Source: Blautia sp900556555
Lineage (GTDB): Bacteria > Bacillota > Clostridia > Lachnospirales > Lachnospiraceae
DNA length: 64,000 nt
Strand: one strand, 5' to 3'
Assembly (NCBI GenBank): GCA_964250615.1
Contig: CAXUGM010000005.1
Shown here: piece after piece, positions 43,044-50,449 of the stretch
How the letters are laid out: every line of letters starts with the position of its first letter
How positions within the stretch are numbered: position 1 is the first letter of the stretch
Made by a program: the position numbers and the translations under genes
Notes under the pieces: model-generated
What the model was told of the DNA's origin: nothing
The model's database searches: none
What the model saw: the letters and a program-made list of their open reading frames with translations, nothing else

Positions 43044-43895
43044 TTATACCTCATGAAGGTTCTTTAAGGAAAGGTCTAAAATCGGTGCAGAATGTGTAAG
43101 TGCACCGCTGGAAATATAATCCACTCCCACTGAGATTACTTTTTCAATATTCTCTCTTGTCACATTTCCGGAACACTCTGTCTGGGCTCTTCCGTCAATA
43201 AACGCTACTGCCTCTTTCATTTCTTCTGGAGTCATGTTATCCAGCATGATGATGTCTGCACCTGCTTCCACTGCTTCTTTCACCATGTCCAGATTCTCTG
43301 TTTCAATCTCGATTTTCCTTACAAACGGAGCATACTCCTTTGCCATCTCGATGGCGTTTTTCACACCTCCGGCTGCCGAAATATGATTATCCTTCAGAAG
43401 AATACCATCAGACAGATTGTATCTGTGGTTGTAACCACCGCCTGCTTTTACTGCATATTTTTCAAAAATACGCATGTTCGGAGTTGTCTTTCTGGTATCC
43501 AGAAGTTTTGTTTTGCTTCCCTTTAATAAATCTGCAATTTCTCTGGTATAAGTAGCGATTCCACTCATCCTCTGAAGATAGTTCAATGCCGTACGCTCTC
43601 CTGACAGCAAAACTCTGATATCTCCTTTTACAAGTCCTAAAAGCTGTCCTTTTTCCACTCTGTCCCCGTCTTTTGCATAGAATTCAACTTCTGTATCCGG
43701 ATCAAGGAGCTGGAATACTCTGGCAAAAACATCCAGACCTGCAATTACACCTGTCTGTTTGCACAGCAGTTCTACCTCTCCCATTTTCTTTTCTCTCATC
43801 ACAGCATTTGTGGTAATATCTTCGCTGGTAATATCTTCTTTTAATGCAAGAAGAATCAATTCATCTGCATTCATCATCATGGTAATTGGATTCAT
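43044..43895 (-). CDS. nadC: Quinolinate phosphoribosyltransferase
   Basis: This 283-residue enzyme turns quinolinate and PRPP into nicotinate mononucleotide. It contains 'EDITTNAV' (N-domain), 'RTALNYLQRMSGIATYT', 'LDTRKTTPNMRIFEKYAVKA' (PRPP/quinolinate Arg and Lys), 'LLKDNHI' and 'IMLDNMTPEEM'. It overlaps the end of nadB by 4 bp. Third step of the nadA-nadB-nadC pathway encoded here. Confidence 0.97.
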   Translation of the reverse strand: MNPITMMMNADELILLALKEDITSEDITTNAVMREKKMGEVELLCKQTGVIAGLDVFARVFQLLDPDTEVEFYAKDGDRVEKGQLLGLVKGDIRVLLSGERTALNYLQRMSGIATYTREIADLLKGSKTKLLDTRKTTPNMRIFEKYAVKAGGGYNHRYNLSDGILLKDNHISAAGGVKNAIEMAKEYAPFVRKIEIETENLDMVKEAVEAGADIIMLDNMTPEEMKEAVAFIDGRAQTECSGNVTRENIEKVISVGVDYISSGALTHSAPILDLSLKNLHEV

Positions 43896-45205
43896 CGTTC
43901 CTGTCTCTCCTTTTCTATTTCTGCTAAAATTTCTGTTTTATATTGCTCCTCAAGATTTTTTTCTTCTCTTTTGATAAATTTCTCTGACTCCCTGCATAAG
44001 CGGTCAAAATCTCTGTTTTCTTCTGTTTCTTCTGAATTTTCCATGAATCCCTGGATTTCCAGTGCTGCCCGTTTTGCAAAAACAAGACTCTCCAGAAGCG
44101 AATTGCTTGCCAGACGGTTCCTGCCATGAACTCCATTACAACTGGTCTCTCCCACTGCATACAAGCGTTCCATGGTTGTACGGCTGTTGGAATTTACATG
44201 AATCCCTCCCATGAAATAATGCTGGGCAGGGAGTACAGGAATCCACTCTTTTGTCACATCATAGCCTTCTTCCAGGCACCGTTTATAAATGTTCGGAAAA
44301 TGACCTAAAATCGTTTCTTCCCCCAGGCAGCTCATATCCAGCCACACATGAGAAGTACTATCCTTTTCCATCTGCTGGTGTATTTTTTCTGTAAGGATAT
44401 CACGGGGCAAAACCTCATTTGCAAACCGTTCTCCATGGACATCATATAATTTTCCACCCTCGCCTCTTACTGACTCAGAAATCAAGAAACGTCTCCCCGG
44501 CTTCTTGGAATACAGCGTTGTAGGATGAATCTGTATATAATCGATATTCTCTAATTTTATACCATGATGCATGGCAATGGCAAGTGCATCTCCTGTCAAA
44601 TGTGGATAATTTGTAGAATGTTCATACAGTCCACCGATTCCTCCACTTGCCAGCATGGTATAATCTGCCTGAATGGCTAAAAGCTCCCCGTTTTCGTCTC
44701 TTGCCATGACACCAATACAGGTATTGTCCTCCTCTATCAGATCCACCATGGTTGTTTTCTCCAGAATACGGATATTTTTTCTGTTTTTTACAGCATATAA
44801 AAGTTTGCTTGTGATTTCTTCCCCTGTGATATCTTTATGGAATAAAATCCTTGGTTTTGAATGGCATCCCTCTCTTGTGTAATCGAGCTCCCCGTCTTTG
44901 GTTGCAAAGTCCACCCCTAATGCAATCAGTTCTTCAATGACCTGTCTGGAAGAACGAATCATAATATCCACAGATTCTTTTCTGTTTTCATAGTGCCCTG
45001 CTTTCAGAGTATCTTCCATAAAACTGTCGTAATCATCCTCGTCCCTTTGCACGCAGATTCCTCCCTGTGCCAGATAGGAGTCACTATGTTCTGCCACATC
45101 CTTGGTAAGCATCAGGATTTCATATTTTTCCGGAATATGAAGTGCTGCGAACAATCCACTGGCACCTGTGCCTACAATGATAATGTCTGTTGTTTCTGTT
45201 TTCAC
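43892..45205 (-). CDS. nadB: L-aspartate oxidase
   Basis: This 437-residue FAD enzyme oxidises aspartate to iminoaspartate, the NadA substrate. It has the FAD-binding 'DIIIVGTGASGLFAALHI' at the N-terminus, 'SYLAQGGICVQRDEDD', 'LASGGIGGLYEHSTNYPHLT' and 'HVWLDMSCLGE'. The start is GTG at 45205 with GTAGGAGGAA upstream. It is shorter than the ~530-residue E. coli enzyme because the C-terminal helical domain is reduced, as in other Clostridia. The order nadA-nadB-nadC is tightly spaced. Confidence 0.96.
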   Translation of the reverse strand: MKTETTDIIIVGTGASGLFAALHIPEKYEILMLTKDVAEHSDSYLAQGGICVQRDEDDYDSFMEDTLKAGHYENRKESVDIMIRSSRQVIEELIALGVDFATKDGELDYTREGCHSKPRILFHKDITGEEITSKLLYAVKNRKNIRILEKTTMVDLIEEDNTCIGVMARDENGELLAIQADYTMLASGGIGGLYEHSTNYPHLTGDALAIAMHHGIKLENIDYIQIHPTTLYSKKPGRRFLISESVRGEGGKLYDVHGERFANEVLPRDILTEKIHQQMEKDSTSHVWLDMSCLGEETILGHFPNIYKRCLEEGYDVTKEWIPVLPAQHYFMGGIHVNSNSRTTMERLYAVGETSCNGVHGRNRLASNSLLESLVFAKRAALEIQGFMENSEETEENRDFDRLCRESEKFIKREEKNLEEQYKTEILAEIEKERQER

Positions 45206-45215
45206 GGTTTTCCTC

Positions 45216-46124
45216 CTACTCTGCCAGCTCCAGCATATGTTCCAGTGATGCCTCTGCCTGCTTTCTCACTTCTTCTGAAAGAAGAACTTCCTGTTTCTCA
45301 TCTCTCAGACAATCTCTTACCTTCTCTAAGGTCACTTTTTTCATATCCATGCAGCACTGCTGCTCCATCACAGGATAAAATTTCTTATCAGGACATCTTT
45401 TTTCCAGTTCATACAGAACACCTGATTCTGTTCCAATGAGAAAGCTGTCCTTAGAAGACCCACAGGCATACTCTATGATTCCGGCTGTGCTTCCCACATA
45501 ATCTGCCTCTCCTGTCACATCAGAAGTACACTCCGGATGTACCAGAAGTTTACTTTCCGGGTGCCGTTCTTTTGCCTGCTTTATCATTTCCACGGTAATT
45601 TCTCTATGTACAGGACAGTACCCCTGATTCCTGATAATATTCTTCTCCGGCACCTGTTCTGCCACATAGGCTGCAAGGTTTCCGTCAGGAATAAAGAAAA
45701 TATTCTTATTCGGAAGATTTTTTACAATTTTTACTGCATTTGATGATGTCACACACACATCTGAAATGGTTTTTAATTCCGCAGTAGAATTAATGTAACA
45801 TACAACAGCCAGATCCTCGTATTTTCCCCTCATTTCCTCCACTTTTTCCCTGGTCGCCATATGTGCCATAGGACAATCTGCTTCATAATCAGGAAGCAGC
45901 ACCTTCTTCCCAGGATTCAGGATTTTTGCACTTTCCCCCATGAAAGCAACCCCGGCAAAGACGATTATTTCTGCCTCTGTATCCCTGGCTTTCTTACTCA
46001 GATAATAAGAATCTCCTACATAATCAGCGATTTCCTGCACTTCCCCTGGCACATAATAATGGGCCAGAATGACCGCATTTTTTTCTTTTCTCAGCTTTTC
46101 TATCTCATCTTTTACAGATAACAT
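45216..46124 (-). CDS. nadA: Quinolinate synthase A
   Basis: This 303-residue [4Fe-4S] enzyme condenses iminoaspartate with dihydroxyacetone phosphate. It contains 'AVILAHYYVPGEVQEIADYV', 'FAGVAFMGESAKILNP', 'DCPMAHMA', 'YINSTAELK', 'VHPECTSDV' and 'MEQQCCMDMKKV'; three conserved Cys hold the cluster. The start at 46124 (MLSVKDEIEK) follows GGGAGG; the longer frame begins inside the promoter. First gene of the NAD operon. Confidence 0.97.
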   Translation of the reverse strand: MLSVKDEIEKLRKEKNAVILAHYYVPGEVQEIADYVGDSYYLSKKARDTEAEIIVFAGVAFMGESAKILNPGKKVLLPDYEADCPMAHMATREKVEEMRGKYEDLAVVCYINSTAELKTISDVCVTSSNAVKIVKNLPNKNIFFIPDGNLAAYVAEQVPEKNIIRNQGYCPVHREITVEMIKQAKERHPESKLLVHPECTSDVTGEADYVGSTAGIIEYACGSSKDSFLIGTESGVLYELEKRCPDKKFYPVMEQQCCMDMKKVTLEKVRDCLRDEKQEVLLSEEVRKQAEASLEHMLELAE

Positions 46125-46158
46125 ATTTTTTTCCTCCCATTGACGGCATTTGAGAGTC

Positions 46159-46194
46159 ATTATACAACAGTTTTTTACATATGACAAGACACAT
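46159..46194 (-). promoter_or_regulatory. nadA promoter with NiaR-like operator
   Basis: On the minus strand TTGTCA (complement of 46182-46187), 17 bp, TATAAT (complement of 46159-46164). ATGTGTCTTGTCATATGT (complement of 46177-46194) covers the -35 and resembles the TGTCTTGACA-centred NiaR box described for Firmicutes. The repressor gene is the fourth gene of the operon. Confidence 0.75.
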
Positions 46195-46246
46195 AATTTG
46201 ACAGTAATTTCATTCTTTTTTTACAGAAACCTGTCCTTTTTACAAC

Positions 46247-46283
46247 AAAAAAACAGATGTTTCATCCTCAAACAAAACATCTG
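46247..46283 (-). terminator. Terminator of the ferredoxin gene
   Basis: CAGATGTTT (46254-46262) pairs with AAACATCTG (46275-46283). On the minus strand it is followed by seven T (46253-46247). The 46196-46246 remainder is the upstream flank of the nadA promoter. Confidence 0.82.
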
Positions 46284-46314
46284 CTTTCCCTAATTCTCTT
46301 ATATTCTCTAATTC

Positions 46315-46701
46315 TTATGCTTCTACAACTTCCAGTACGTCTGCAGGACATGCTTTTGCACAGATACCGCATGCGATACATTTTGTTGTAACCGGTGAAT
46401 CTTCTGCTTTTACCATAACACCAAATGGACAGGCTTCCACACATTTTCCGCATCCTGTACATTTTTTCTTATTGATCATGTAAACGCCTTTTGCATTCTG
46501 TGTGATTGCACCTTCTGGACAGGCAGCAGCACATTTACCACACTGTACACAAACCATTGGTTTTGGTTCGCCTTTTTTCTCTACAATCTGAATGCAAGAT
46601 TTGTCTGGATCAAACTCTTTATAAAAGCTTTCGGAACAGGCTCTTACGCATTCCAGACATGCCATACATTTTGCACCTTTAACAACTTTTAATTTTTTCA
46701 T
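46315..46701 (-). CDS. Polyferredoxin with four 4Fe-4S motifs
   Basis: This 128-residue iron-sulfur protein has four Cys clusters: 'CMACLECVRAC' (~12-22), 'CVQCGKCAAACP' (~51-62), 'CTGCGKCVEACP' (~81-92) and 'CIACGICAKACP' (~108-119). It has the size and layout of CooF/HycB-like electron-transfer subunits, which link CO dehydrogenase, formate dehydrogenase or hydrogenase. No catalytic partner is adjacent, so the redox partner is unknown. GGCGGAGG precedes the ATG. It is cytoplasmic and likely monocistronic. Confidence 0.88.
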   Translation of the reverse strand: MKKLKVVKGAKCMACLECVRACSESFYKEFDPDKSCIQIVEKKGEPKPMVCVQCGKCAAACPEGAITQNAKGVYMINKKKCTGCGKCVEACPFGVMVKAEDSPVTTKCIACGICAKACPADVLEVVEA

Positions 46702-46733
46702 TATAAATCCTCCGCCTTTGTAATAATGATTCC

Positions 46734-46754
46734 ATGTTTACAGCCCGTAAACAT
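46734..46754. repeat. Inverted repeat upstream of the ferredoxin gene
   Basis: ATGTTTAC (46734-46741) and GTAAACAT (46747-46754) form a perfect 8-bp inverted repeat with a 5-nt spacer, 33 bp upstream of the ferredoxin ATG. It could be an operator, a 5' leader hairpin or the end of the darA message. No flanking U-tract. Confidence 0.4.
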
Positions 46755-46817
46755 TCTGATTCTATCACCTTATAATTTTACCATCATCTCACAAATTTCA
46801 CAAGGAGTATTTTTCAA

Positions 46818-47156
46818 TCAAAGCTTCAGGAACTGCTCCACATTGACAATAAATACCGTAGCACCGCCTACATCAATGGTAACCGGAGGTGCCGCATATC
46901 CAAGAACCGGGCCTTTGCTTCCTGCAGAATATGTGGGATTAATCATGACTTCTTTTCTTCTTGCACATTCTTCTTTGATAATCTGCAAAACCGTATCAAC
47001 CTTCTCATCCTCAGTACCGATCATCAGGGTTGCATTTCCTTTTCGCAGGAAACCACCTGTACTGGAAAGTTTTGTGACACTGATTTTCTCCTTATTCAGT
47101 CTTTCTATTACGAATCCTTCGTCTTCTTTTCTCACAATGGCAAAAATCATCTTCAT
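46818..47156 (-). CDS. darA: Cyclic-di-AMP receptor, PII-like
   Basis: This 112-residue trimeric PII-like protein of the DarA/PstA family binds c-di-AMP. It starts 'MKMIFAIVRKEDEGFVIERL', has the ligand-pocket 'TGGFLRKGNATLMIGTEDEK', then the loop 'PTYSAGSKGPVLG' and the last strand 'ATVFIVNVEQFLKL'. The length fits the family (~109). The start at 47156 follows AGGAGG; a longer frame has no ribosome site. It signals c-di-AMP level in the cytoplasm; its downstream target is not known in general. Confidence 0.93.
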   Translation of the reverse strand: MKMIFAIVRKEDEGFVIERLNKEKISVTKLSSTGGFLRKGNATLMIGTEDEKVDTVLQIIKEECARRKEVMINPTYSAGSKGPVLGYAAPPVTIDVGGATVFIVNVEQFLKL

Positions 47157-47268
47157 AATTTTATTCCTCCTTTTTCTGCTTTCCGGCAGAATCTGTCTAT
47201 GTGACATTATACCATAGAATATTTGATTTTCCAAGACTTTATCGTGCTAAAGTTTCGGAAAATATCAG

Positions 47269-47319
47269 CAAAAAAAAAGCCAATGTTCACTCTGTTTCAG
47301 AGCAATACATTCGCTTTTT
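47269..47319 (-). terminator. Terminator after tRNA-Gly
   Basis: AAAAAGC (47274-47280) pairs with GCTTTTT (47313-47319), enclosing further helices including CTCTG/CAGAG. On the minus strand the stem runs into a long T-tract ending at 47269. Confidence 0.75.
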
Positions 47320-47334
47320 GGAGAAATAAGAAAA

Positions 47335-47407
47335 AGCGCGAGACGGGACTCGAACCCGCGGCCTCGACCTTGGCAAGGTCGCGCTCCACCAACTGAGCCA
47401 CTCGCGC
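47335..47407 (-). tRNA. tRNA-Gly (GCC)
   Basis: A 73-nt cloverleaf with acceptor stem GCGCGAG/CTCGCGC, D-arm GCTC...GAGC, anticodon stem CGACC/GGTCG around loop TTGCCAA (anticodon GCC), and T-arm with GGTTCGAGTCC. The discriminator base is U, as expected for glycine. CCA is not encoded. Confidence 0.96.
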
Positions 47408-47434
47408 ATTTATGTTCTGTCGAACACAAGTAAT

Positions 47435-47463
47435 AATATACTACATGAATCTCTTCTTGTCAA
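47435..47463 (-). promoter_or_regulatory. tRNA-Gly promoter
   Basis: TTGACA (complement of 47458-47463), 17 bp, TATATT (complement of 47435-47440), ending 28 bp before the tRNA 5' end. Confidence 0.85.
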
Positions 47464-47519
47464 CACTTAATTTAATTTTTTTCAAACTTTTCTTTTCATA
47501 CCCTTTTCTTTTCATCAAG

Positions 47520-47556
47520 GTACACCGGAAATATGACGCATAAACTTCCGGTGTAC
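47520..47556. repeat. 11-bp inverted repeat after the ABC permease gene
   Basis: GTACACCGGAA (47520-47530) and TTCCGGTGTAC (47546-47556) are perfectly complementary around 15 nt. No U-tract follows on either strand, so it is either a Rho-type or weak end-of-transcript hairpin, or an operator. It lies 16 bp beyond the permease stop. Confidence 0.5.
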
Positions 47557-47572
47557 TCTGATCTAATACCCC

Positions 47573-48415
47573 TTATTCCAGGTTCAGTTTTCTTGACAAA
47601 ATATATCTGCTTCCCAAAAAGAACAACACCGCAAGTGCCAGATTCCAGACAAAAGTGAATAAAAAGATGCTATTCTCTCCGCCTATGAAACCTCCATTGA
47701 CAGCAGCAGTCACAGACACGCTGCCTGTTGATGACCATCCCGGTACTGCAAACATAATAATCGTAGAAACAATAGATAAAATAATATTGATTCCGAAAAA
47801 GGATACCACTGCCCCAAGAATCTTATGTGTCTTAAACAGGCTTCCCAGACACATGGAAAACAGTACCAGCATGGTATAGCATCCGAAAAACTGTGCCAGA
47901 ACTGTGAGAATCAGTAAAATCATGAACACCTGGTTCTGCATTCCATAAGCCCCGGCCAGGATACTGAAAAATTCACACACGACATTTTTGAATGGTTCAA
48001 AAGTCTGTTTGAACAGCACCAGCATCATTATAGAAGCCACAACAAAAACCGCATCAATGACAATCCATGCCCAGGAGACCAGGATTTTAGACCACATTAT
48101 TTTCGCGGGTGATACTGGTAATGTGTGGGTGAGATAGCCTTCATCAGAAAACAGGTTCTTATGGAACCGGGCAGCCAGATAAACGCCAGTCACGACCATA
48201 ATAGCCATAATAAAAAATACATAGATAAGAGTATAGATGCCGGATACAATCCCGTATGCTTCTGTAACAGAACCTGTTAAAGTATCCCCATACTTGGAAA
48301 GCCCAAAAGCAATCCCTATACGCCCAATCAAGGTATAGGCCAGCAAAATCCCATGAAGAATCAAAAGTAATCCAGAAACTGACTTCCAATCATATTTCAA
48401 CAATTTTTTTAGCAT
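47573..48415 (-). CDS. ABC-2 type membrane protein
   Basis: This 280-residue membrane subunit has six predicted helices: ~14-34, 53-82, 113-133, 155-190, 200-225 and 250-270. 'FSDEGYLTHTLPVSPAKIMWSKI' is the amphipathic coupling stretch common to ABC-2 exporters. It overlaps the ATPase gene by 7 bp. With the ATPase and the GntR regulator it forms a YtrA/YtrB-type cassette, usually linked to envelope or antibiotic stress. Substrate unknown. Confidence 0.85.
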   Translation of the reverse strand: MLKKLLKYDWKSVSGLLLILHGILLAYTLIGRIGIAFGLSKYGDTLTGSVTEAYGIVSGIYTLIYVFFIMAIMVVTGVYLAARFHKNLFSDEGYLTHTLPVSPAKIMWSKILVSWAWIVIDAVFVVASIMMLVLFKQTFEPFKNVVCEFFSILAGAYGMQNQVFMILLILTVLAQFFGCYTMLVLFSMCLGSLFKTHKILGAVVSFFGINIILSIVSTIIMFAVPGWSSTGSVSVTAAVNGGFIGGENSIFLFTFVWNLALAVLFFLGSRYILSRKLNLE

Positions 48416-49107
48416 TTGAATACCTCCCTGAATAATGTATCTACAGATTTTCCCTGATTAAAGCGGATGTTTTCCACGCTGTCAACCATGCGGATGTGCC
48501 CATTCTGAATAAATACTACTTCATCTAAAATATTTTCCACATCGGAAATCAGATGTGTGGAAATAAGAATCGTTGCATTTTCATCATAATTATTAATGAT
48601 TGTGGAAAGAATATAATCCCTGGCCGCTGGGTCCACCCCTGCAATGGGCTCATCCAGGCAATACAAACGTGCTCTCCTGCTCATAACCAGAATAAGCTGG
48701 ACTTTTTCTTTTGTTCCCTTTGACATGGTGCGGAGACAGTCAGAAGGATTGATGTTCAGGCGTTGCAGCATATCGAAAGCCCGGCTTCTGTCAAAGTCCT
48801 CATAAAAATCAGAAAAATATTCTATCATATCACTGACCTTCATCCAGGAATTCAGATAGGTACGCTCAGGAAGATAGGATACGATTTTCTTTGTTTCAAT
48901 ACCCGGAGTCATTCCATTCACCAGAATGTGTCCTTCTGTTGGAACAAGAAGGCCGTTTAATAACTTGATCAACGTCGTCTTTCCACTGCCATTTGGCCCT
49001 AAAAGTCCGATGATTTTCCCGCTTTCCAGAGAAATATTTACTTTGTCCAGTGCTGTTTTATTTCCGTAACGCTTGGTAAGATTCCTGCATTCTAAAATAG
49101 GTTTCAT
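48409..49107 (-). CDS. ABC transporter ATPase, YtrB-like
   Basis: This 232-residue single nucleotide-binding subunit has Walker A 'GLLGPNGSGKTTLIKLLNG' near residue 35, a degenerate signature 'TMSKGTKEKVQLIL' near 128, Walker B 'ARLYCLDEPIAGVDP' near 147 and 'ILISTHLISDVE' with the switch His. The Ser-Lys-Gly signature (not Ser-Gly-Gly) is common in this export group. Its start overlaps the regulator stop by 4 bp. Confidence 0.93.
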   Translation of the reverse strand: MKPILECRNLTKRYGNKTALDKVNISLESGKIIGLLGPNGSGKTTLIKLLNGLLVPTEGHILVNGMTPGIETKKIVSYLPERTYLNSWMKVSDMIEYFSDFYEDFDRSRAFDMLQRLNINPSDCLRTMSKGTKEKVQLILVMSRRARLYCLDEPIAGVDPAARDYILSTIINNYDENATILISTHLISDVENILDEVVFIQNGHIRMVDSVENIRFNQGKSVDTLFREVFKC

Positions 49108-49478
49108 GACAACTCCTCCTCTCTTCTCATCTTTTCAATAAGCTGAATGGTAGATTCCTTTGTAAATCCAATGTGTTCCATTTTTTCCAGAAATTCCTTA
49201 ATCTGTATGGATGCCAGGTCTTCTTTTGTTTTTTCTATCATTGCTAAATCCTCCGTAATAAATCGTCCGCTGGTTCTTTGGCTAAACAAAAGGCCGGTAC
49301 GTTCCAGTTCGGAAAGAGCCTTCTGCATGGTATTTGGGTTCACGCCTGCCTCCTGTGCCAGATCCCGCACGGAAGGAAGCTTCGCTCCCGGAGCATAAAT
49401 ACCGGATATGATATCCATGGTAATCCGTTCCATTATCTGAGCATAGATAGGCCGCTCAGAATTCAGGTTCCATGACAT
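49104..49478 (-). CDS. GntR-family regulator, YtrA subfamily
   Basis: This 124-residue repressor has a winged HTH at ~10-75 ('IYAQIMERITMDIISGIYAP', 'LPSVRDLAQEAGVNPNTMQK', 'LERTGLLFSQRTSGRFI') followed by a short ~45-residue helical dimerisation tail, the defining size of YtrA types. ATG at 49478 is chosen because AGGAGG is 8 bp upstream. It is the first gene of its operon, so it likely represses itself and the ABC genes through the repeat at 49501-49532. Confidence 0.93.
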   Translation of the reverse strand: MSWNLNSERPIYAQIMERITMDIISGIYAPGAKLPSVRDLAQEAGVNPNTMQKALSELERTGLLFSQRTSGRFITEDLAMIEKTKEDLASIQIKEFLEKMEHIGFTKESTIQLIEKMRREEELS

Positions 49479-49500
49479 GTAATGCACCTCCTGTTGTATG

Positions 49501-49532
49501 ATTGTATTATTGTACTACTTGCTTAATACAAT
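49501..49532 (-). promoter_or_regulatory. Operator/promoter of the YtrA-type operon
   Basis: A perfect 9-bp inverted repeat, ATTGTATTA (49501-49509) and TAATACAAT (49524-49532). On the minus strand the arms contain TTGTAT and TAATAC spaced 16 bp, fitting -35 and -10, so a bound repressor would mask both. Confidence 0.7.
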
Positions 49533-49581
49533 AATATATCCATTTACAGAAATTGTCAATAGAAATTTTAGAAAATAAACA

Positions 49582-49609
49582 TTGCAATTCAAAAATTCTA
49601 TGCTACAAT
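49582..49609 (+). promoter_or_regulatory. Nitroreductase gene promoter
   Basis: TTGCAA at 49582-49587, 16 bp, TACAAT at 49604-49609; AAAGGTGA follows just before the ATG at 49640. Confidence 0.65.
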
Positions 49610-49639
49610 ATTGTTACGAAGAGAATAAAAGGTGAAAAT

Positions 49640-50404
49640 ATGAATTTATATGAAGCGATTTTTTCAAGAAAATCTGTGCGTAGTTACGAAATGGAGGCTG
49701 TGAGCAATAGTCTTCTTCAAGAAATTCGGGATTTTTATTCTCAGATAGAAGGTCTGAATCCGGGAATCCGTACAGATATTTCGATTATTGATAATACCAC
49801 TGGAAAAAACAAAATAATGCACTTATTTGGAGTAAAAGCACCTTATTATATTGTGTTCTATTCTGAGGAAAAAGATCTGGCTCAGATGAACGCCGGATAC
49901 ATCATGGAGCAGCTTTCACTGTTTCTGTGTACCAAAGGCTTGGGCACCTGTTTCCTGGGCAATGCGAAACCGAAATTGGGAAACCCGCATAAGGGAAACC
50001 TGAAGTTCATGATTACCATGGCATTTGGCAAAAGCAAAGGTGGATATACCAGAAAGGCAGTCGATGCAAGACGCATGGATTTAAAAGATTTGTGCGTTTA
50101 TAAGGAAGTGCCCAGACAATGGATGAAACAGCTCCTGGAGGCTGCCCGTCTCGCACCTTCCAGTATGAACAGCCAGCCCTGGCGGTTTGTTGTATATGAC
50201 AACCGTATCCATGTATTTGCGAAGAAACACAATATGAACCACCTGGGCAGATATGAAGAACTGAATTTTGGAATCATGTTTTCCCATTTGATGGTGGTTG
50301 CCGAAGAATTATGGCTGGATGTGGATTTGATTCGTCTGGAAGATATCACCCACCGGAATTTTCCTAATAACCAATATGTACTCAGTGCAATATTAAGAAC
50401 CTGA
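49640..50404 (+). CDS. Nitroreductase-family protein
   Basis: This 254-residue protein of the flavin nitroreductase fold (TM_nitroreductase type) has the N-terminal 'YEAIFSRKSVRSYEMEAV' with FMN-phosphate Arg/Ser residues, 'GYIMEQLSLFLCTKGLGTCFLG' in the first half, and the second-half 'LLEAARLAPSSMNSQPWRFVVY' that caps the flavin. It probably uses NAD(P)H to reduce small aromatic or quinone-like compounds. The start at 49640 follows AAAGGTGA. It is divergent from the YtrA operon and ends in a terminator shared with the M20 gene. Confidence 0.87.
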   Translation: MNLYEAIFSRKSVRSYEMEAVSNSLLQEIRDFYSQIEGLNPGIRTDISIIDNTTGKNKIMHLFGVKAPYYIVFYSEEKDLAQMNAGYIMEQLSLFLCTKGLGTCFLGNAKPKLGNPHKGNLKFMITMAFGKSKGGYTRKAVDARRMDLKDLCVYKEVPRQWMKQLLEAARLAPSSMNSQPWRFVVYDNRIHVFAKKHNMNHLGRYEELNFGIMFSHLMVVAEELWLDVDLIRLEDITHRNFPNNQYVLSAILRT

Positions 50405-50444
50405 AAAGAATGGCTGCTACAGCAGCTATCCTCTCCAGGTTCTT
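50395..50444. terminator. Bidirectional terminator, nitroreductase/M20 gene
   Basis: AAGAACCTG (50395-50403) pairs with CAGGTTCTT (50436-50444); a smaller GCTGCT/AGCAGC helix lies inside and a T-rich run follows on the plus strand. The left arm overlaps the last codons of the nitroreductase. Confidence 0.78.
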
Positions 50445-50449
50445 TTCTT

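Noticed and set aside
47520..47556. Calling the 11-bp inverted repeat a standard terminator
   Set aside because: No U-tract on either strand; kept only as a repeat.
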